Source: Bacillota bacterium (GTDB lineage Bacteria; Bacillota; Bacilli; Lactobacillales; Streptococcaceae). From it: a stretch of 6,120 bases of DNA. The position numbers and the translations under genes were made by a program. The stretch spans positions 1 to 6,120 of the forward strand of contig JAJXWC010000141.1 in the NCBI GenBank assembly GCA_021781855.1, in the 5' to 3' direction. This document shows positions 1 to 3,483 of this stretch, piece by piece. Position 1 is the stretch's first letter; every line of letters begins with the position of its first letter. The notes below the pieces were generated by a model. It was not told where the DNA came from. It ran no database searches and saw nothing but the letters and a program-made list of their open reading frames with translations.

Positions 1-1165
1 GCAAATCCGCATTGGCAATCGAATTGTAAGCCAAAACGAAATTATTATTTTGCTTGGCAATGCTGTTAAAATACGATTTTGCTTGCTGATATTTACCATT
101 GTTTATCAGGTTGACCCCTGCTAAAATCTGGCTACCAAAAGTCGTAGGTGACAATTCGTGAATCAGATTTGTTTCACTATCAAGCACATAGATATTGCCG
201 TCAGTGCCGACAGAAATGGCACTCGCATTTTTGAATGTGCCGATTTGGTCGCCGTTGTTGCTGCTTGCACCAAAAACAAAAAGCAAGTCGCCTGAAGCAT
301 CAAATTCGGCAATCTGATTTTGACTGTTCAGGATAAAAATATTCCCGTCAGTATCTGTTGTGACCGCAACCGCACCTCCAACTGCATTGACAGAAGAAAG
401 CATATTTTGTCCTGCTAAATTGAGCTTTCTTACTGATTGTACGCTTGTACTATTGGTAGCAGTATAAACAATCCCTGCCTGGTCAATATAATCATTCGTT
501 GGCGCAGGCGCAACATTATTGAGTGCCCCTTTCATCCCAAAGCCTTGTCCGAAAATTGACTGAAGCTGCTGAACAATCGTCTGCTGCGCCTGATTGCCAC
601 CAAAGTAACCGAGAAACTCGCCCTTATTGGATAAGACAATCAGCCCCTCGGTTGTTCCTGTGCCTACGATATACATCTCACCTCGTGAATCAACCGCAAT
701 TTTTGTCGGTGCGTAAGCCGCATTTTTTCCGAAAAGTGGGTCAGTAGGCTTGCCAAATGTTGCGATTTGCTTACCTGCTGAGTTGAATTTCACGACTAAT
801 TTTGCTTGCGAATCTGCCACATAATAATCACCTTGATTATCAATCGCTACCCCTGTTGGTTGTTGAAATTCTGGACTCGTCATCGTCAGCAGAATCTCGC
901 CTTGCTGATTAAGCACATCAACGGCTTTATTTTGCGAATCAACCACGACAATCTTATTGCCTTCGATTTTCATATCCGCAATTTTACCGAATTTGCTGTT
1001 TGTAATGACCGAAACTGGCGCATAAGCTGCTTGTGAATTTTTTAATGTCCCATCAGTCGCCAAAATCTGTGACGGATAAGGATATGTGTCCGCTTTGCCT
1101 TTTGCTGAAACTATTCCTATGAAAATTAAAGCGAGACAAGCGAATAAAATTTTTAATTTCTTCAT
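1..1165 (-). CDS. Secreted NHL-repeat beta-propeller protein with C-terminal TPR-like segment (partial, C-terminus beyond left edge)
   Basis: The frame is open from an ATG at 1165 to the left edge, giving 388 visible residues without a stop. The start is preceded by AGGAGAGG at good spacing. Residues 1-21 form a signal peptide: basic MKKLK, a hydrophobic stretch to about residue 19, then VSA or GKA as possible cleavage sites. Residues about 58-345 hold degenerate NHL/propeller blades, with strand-turn signatures such as PTGVAIDNQGDYYVADS (103-119), PTKIAVDSRGEMYIV (153-167) and ISVGTDGNIYVLDS (317-330). Residues about 345-388 (AGVNLINNGKYQQAKSYFNS and following) read as a TPR-like helical hairpin that continues off the window. 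NHL propellers usually serve protein or ligand binding; no catalytic residues are evident, so a gluconolactonase label would be unsafe. The gene starts 9 nt after the MalG-like permease gene, so it probably belongs to the transporter operon. The protein is exported, either surface-associated or released. The fold is well supported; the function is unknown. Confidence 0.85.
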   Translation of the reverse strand, partial: MKKLKILFACLALIFIGIVSAKGKADTYPYPSQILATDGTLKNSQAAYAPVSVITNSKFGKIADMKIEGNKIVVVDSQNKAVDVLNQQGEILLTMTSPEFQQPTGVAIDNQGDYYVADSQAKLVVKFNSAGKQIATFGKPTDPLFGKNAAYAPTKIAVDSRGEMYIVGTGTTEGLIVLSNKGEFLGYFGGNQAQQTIVQQLQSIFGQGFGMKGALNNVAPAPTNDYIDQAGIVYTATNSTSVQSVRKLNLAGQNMLSSVNAVGGAVAVTTDTDGNIFILNSQNQIAEFDASGDLLFVFGASSNNGDQIGTFKNASAISVGTDGNIYVLDSETNLIHELSPTTFGSQILAGVNLINNGKYQQAKSYFNSIAKQNNNFVLAYNSIANADL

Positions 1166-1168
1166 TGT

Positions 1169-1177
1169 CCTCTCCTA
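1169..1177 (-). promoter_or_regulatory. Ribosome binding site of the NHL-repeat gene
   Basis: Minus-strand TAGGAGAGG, ending 3 nt before the ATG at 1165; its AGGAG core leaves 6 nt to the ATG. It includes the TAG stop of the preceding permease gene. This implies coupled translation of the two genes and supports the chosen start. Confidence 0.7.
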
Positions 1178-2053
1178 TTTCAGACCCGAATGACTCATCG
1201 TGTCCATCACACGACTTTGCATGAAAATAAACACAACCAGATTAGGCAGAAACATGATAAGACTTGCCGCAGCCGCCATTCCTTGACCCGCAACAGTATT
1301 TCCCGAAGTAGCATTCGTCAGTGTGCTCATGTAAAAAGCAAAGGTTTTCAGATTATCAGAATTGACATATAAATTTGAAGTCGTGACATTATTCCAAGAA
1401 GCCTGAAAAGCAAGTACTGCGACCGTCGCCAAAGCAGGTGCAATCAGTGGTAAAATCACGCGCCAATAAATCAAAAACTCACCAGCACCATCAATCCGCG
1501 CTGCCTCAATCAGCGAATCAGGAATCTGGTCCACAAATTGTTTAATCAGAAACAAACAAACCGGAAATGCAAAAAGCGGCAGAATATGCGCAAAAGGTAT
1601 GTTGAAAATTCCTATTTTGGTAATCACAAAGAAACTTGGAATAGACACTGCTGTTGCTACAAACATCAACGCAACATTGTTGATTTCCATGAGTGCATAC
1701 TTTCCCTTGAAGTTCTTTTTTGAAAGCACATAAGCCGCCATTGAGCCTACGATGATTGTTCCAAGCACCACCACTAAACTGACCACAATCGAATTAAACA
1801 GATAGCGTGAAACAGGTGTACTGCTGGTTTGCGAACTAGCAAAAAGTTGTTGAAAATTGTTCAAAGTTGGACGTTGCACAAAAAAGCGTGGCGGAAAAGC
1901 GAACAGTTCATCAAGCGGTTTGAAAGCCGTCATAAAAATATAAATAATCGGCAACCCCATGAATATCGCAACAGGAATCAAAATCGCATAAAATTTGAGC
2001 TGACTTTTATGAAAACGTGTCGGATTTATTTTTGTTCCTTGAAAAGATGCCAT
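1175..2053 (-). CDS. Carbohydrate ABC transporter permease, MalG/UgpE type (CUT1 family)
   Basis: This is an integral membrane permease of 292 residues, the usual length for MalG-like subunits. It would form the heterodimeric channel with the MalF-like permease encoded upstream. The N-terminus is short and cytoplasmic; the first membrane helix is about residues 21-43, with further hydrophobic segments around 87-110, 124-145, 152-172, 203-220 and 260-279. The cytoplasmic EAA loop that docks the ATPase is clear: EAA at 183-185, IDG at 187-189 and LP at 201-202. The C-terminal tail MSHSGLK resembles the short tails of LplC/YtcP-like permeases. The start is the ATG at 2053, preceded by GAAGGA. 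An in-frame TTG at 2080 would add 9 residues and enlarge the overlap with the upstream gene, and the GAAGGA-to-ATG spacing is only 4 nt, so the start is not fully certain. The gene overlaps the GyrI-like gene by 28 nt. The family is certain; the substrate cannot be told. Confidence 0.93.
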   Translation of the reverse strand: MASFQGTKINPTRFHKSQLKFYAILIPVAIFMGLPIIYIFMTAFKPLDELFAFPPRFFVQRPTLNNFQQLFASSQTSSTPVSRYLFNSIVVSLVVVLGTIIVGSMAAYVLSKKNFKGKYALMEINNVALMFVATAVSIPSFFVITKIGIFNIPFAHILPLFAFPVCLFLIKQFVDQIPDSLIEAARIDGAGEFLIYWRVILPLIAPALATVAVLAFQASWNNVTTSNLYVNSDNLKTFAFYMSTLTNATSGNTVAGQGMAAAASLIMFLPNLVVFIFMQSRVMDTMSHSGLK

Positions 2054-2568
2054 GATGTCCTTCTTTCTATCGGTACCCAAACCTCAAACCTACTTCCATC
2101 TTCTGTATCCATATTTTCTCTTTCAATCAACGTAATTTGCTTTTCAGACCTAATATATCCATTAGGAATTGTAATCGTTTCTGCATAATCTCCTATCCGA
2201 AAAATCTGTCCAAGCGCTTCGTTCTTTGTAGGCAACCATTCGTGAGTGATGACAAGAAATTCATGTTCGGAAAATTTCATCAGTCGATAACCATTAGGAA
2301 CCTCGTTAATATTTTCAACAATCGAACCAATAAAATAAATCATCTCATGTTCAGGATTATTGTCATGATAGATGACCATATTAGCATACGAATCCGTTTG
2401 ATAAGATGCTATTTTTTCAAAACCACCTGCTTCAAAAAAATTATTCCAGATATTTTCAAAGTTCATATCTTCGATTGGTTCAATGATTTTAGTTTCGATA
2501 CCGAGAAAATAAAATTCGTCTTGCTGCATGATATAAGTCACGATTTCAGGCTGGTTTTCTTTAGACAT
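2026..2568 (-). CDS. Stand-alone GyrI-like / AraC effector-binding-domain protein
   Basis: This 180-residue soluble protein has no signal peptide or membrane helix. The pattern fits the GyrI-like small-molecule-binding fold, seen as the effector domain of AraC/MerR-family regulators and as free-standing proteins: a first strand EFYFLGIETKI (18-28), an IW..FF helix (40-45), strand NMVIYHD (63-69) leading into MIYFIGSIV (76-84), PNGYRLMKF (91-99) before EFLVITHE (103-110), and the closing strand RFEVWVPIE (160-168). There is no helix-turn-helix or other DNA-binding domain, so it is not an obvious transcription factor by itself. Free-standing relatives are reported as ligand-binding proteins or small-molecule hydrolases; which applies here cannot be told. 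It lies between the two permease genes, 15 nt after the first and overlapping the second by 28 nt. The ATG at 2568 has AGAGAGGA 9 nt upstream. G+C is about 33% by hand count, against about 43-46% in sampled rows of the neighbours, which suggests separate ancestry. The domain assignment is by pattern recognition and fairly confident. Confidence 0.75.
   Translation of the reverse strand: MSKENQPEIVTYIMQQDEFYFLGIETKIIEPIEDMNFENIWNNFFEAGGFEKIASYQTDSYANMVIYHDNNPEHEMIYFIGSIVENINEVPNGYRLMKFSEHEFLVITHEWLPTKNEALGQIFRIGDYAETITIPNGYIRSEKQITLIERENMDTEDGSRFEVWVPIERRTSWHLFKEQK
2058..2068 (-). promoter_or_regulatory. Ribosome binding site of the MalG-like permease, inside the GyrI-like gene
   Basis: Minus-strand AGAAAGAAGGA, followed by CATC and the ATG at 2053. 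It lies wholly within the last codons of the GyrI-like gene, where it is read as E-R-R-T. The 4-nt gap after GGA is short, so translation of the permease may depend partly on ribosomes terminating at the nearby GyrI-like stop (2026-2028). It favours the ATG at 2053 over the TTG at 2080, which has only a weak TAGG upstream. Confidence 0.5.
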
Positions 2569-2577
2569 TATTTTGTT

Positions 2578-2585
2578 TCCTCTCT
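2578..2585 (-). promoter_or_regulatory. Ribosome binding site of the GyrI-like gene
   Basis: Minus-strand AGAGAGGA, 9 nt before the ATG at 2568. It overlaps the TAG stop of the MalF-like permease (2584-2586), so the 15-nt gap between these genes holds little besides this site. There is no room for a separate promoter or terminator within the gap. Confidence 0.65.
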
Positions 2586-3483
2586 AATCTTTATCTCTGA
2601 GCAATTTGCCAACGACTTTTGACAAACCATAAATAATAATCAGTAACACAACAGAAATTGCTGCAGCATAACCAATCTCGTAACGAATAAGCCCATAGTC
2701 ATCAATATGGTTAGAAATCAACTGACCAGCATCATTAGGCGTTGGGTTCGTTCCTGAAAGCTGCACACCGATAGCTCCACCTTGAAAAGTCCCAACGATT
2801 GCCATGACCGCCCCAAAAAACATTTGCGGCTTCATACTTGGTATGGTGATATAGATAATTTCTTGAAAACGATTGGAAATACCGTCAATATAGGCGGCTT
2901 CGTAAAGTTCAGGATTGATGCTCAAAATACCTGAAAGCATGGCAAGAAAGCCAACGCCCATCGAGCCCCAAATCGAAACTAAAATCATGATATTCATCAG
3001 ATATTGTGGTGACTGCAAAAATTGAATCGGCTGCGCAATCAGATTGAGTCGCAGCAAGATGCCATTGATATAGCCCTGTGAGTCACCTGAAAAAATGACG
3101 GTCCATAATACCGACATGGCAACACCAGCAGTCAGCGAGGGAGAATACATGATTAGAGCCAATACTGTTCGCGAACGTTTTGGAATCTGCGCCAGCATCC
3201 AAGCCATCATAAAAGATAAAATATAGGAGCCAGGACCAACAATCAGCGCAAATTTGAAGGTATTGGGTAAAACTTGCTGCATGAACTCTGAGTCTTGCGT
3301 GAACAAATTGATGTAGTTATTCAACCCGATAAAAGACGGGAACTGCACACCGTCGAAGTTGGTAAATGATAAGCCAATCGCTACCACTATCGGTACAATG
3401 ATAAAAATCAGGAAAAGCAAGAAATAAGGAGTAAGAAAGAGCCAAGTCAAAGGCGAATTATCATTTTTTAGTTTACTTTTCAC
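2584..3483 (-). CDS. Carbohydrate ABC transporter permease, MalF/UgpA type (CUT1 family)
   Basis: This is a 299-residue integral membrane permease, the usual size for six-helix UgpA/LplB-like subunits rather than the longer enterobacterial MalF. The first helix (about 13-38) contains the family-typical TPYFLLFLIFIIVPIV run, followed by LSFTNFDG and FIGLNNYINLF (51-61). Further hydrophobic segments lie near 74-98, 106-131, 162-186, 221-240 and 268-288. The EAA loop for the ATPase is at 195-215 (EAAYIDG, then IP at 214-215). The start is GTG at 3483: it has an excellent AAAGGAG Shine-Dalgarno 7 nt upstream, inside the end of the SBP gene, and no nearby ATG. The gene overlaps the SBP gene by 11 nt, a sign of translational coupling and fixed stoichiometry. 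It pairs with the MalG-like permease although the GyrI-like gene separates them. The sugar specificity cannot be inferred. Confidence 0.94.
   Translation of the reverse strand: MKSKLKNDNSPLTWLFLTPYFLLFLIFIIVPIVVAIGLSFTNFDGVQFPSFIGLNNYINLFTQDSEFMQQVLPNTFKFALIVGPGSYILSFMMAWMLAQIPKRSRTVLALIMYSPSLTAGVAMSVLWTVIFSGDSQGYINGILLRLNLIAQPIQFLQSPQYLMNIMILVSIWGSMGVGFLAMLSGILSINPELYEAAYIDGISNRFQEIIYITIPSMKPQMFFGAVMAIVGTFQGGAIGVQLSGTNPTPNDAGQLISNHIDDYGLIRYEIGYAAAISVVLLIIIYGLSKVVGKLLRDKD

Noticed and set aside
523..1036. Two short plus-strand open frames of 74 and 76 residues
   Set aside because: Both lie opposite the NHL-repeat gene, whose minus-strand frame is unbroken and has clear repeats and a signal peptide.
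1136..1147. Possible lipobox LFAC in the signal peptide of the NHL protein
   Set aside because: The cysteine is at residue 10, inside the hydrophobic core and too early. The hydrophobic stretch continues after it, and better signal peptidase I sites occur near residues 21-25.
1..1165. Annotation of the NHL protein as a gluconolactonase/SMP-30 enzyme
   Set aside because: The blades resemble NHL repeats, and I could not see the metal-binding residue pattern of SMP-30 enzymes. A TPR-like tail also fits a binding or scaffold protein better.
1829..2188. 119-residue open frame on the plus strand
   Set aside because: It is antisense to the MalG-like permease and the GyrI-like gene, with no domain pattern; the minus-strand genes explain this DNA.
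1166..2583. Promoter or terminator in the intergenic gaps
   Set aside because: The gaps are 9 nt (1166-1174) and 15 nt (2569-2583) and are taken up by ribosome binding sites. No inverted repeat followed by a T-run was seen in them.
2137..2622. 161-residue open frame on the plus strand
   Set aside because: It is antisense to the GyrI-like gene and the end of the MalF-like gene. Its composition (many I, N, F, R, C, H) is that of a complement shadow, with no recognisable motif.
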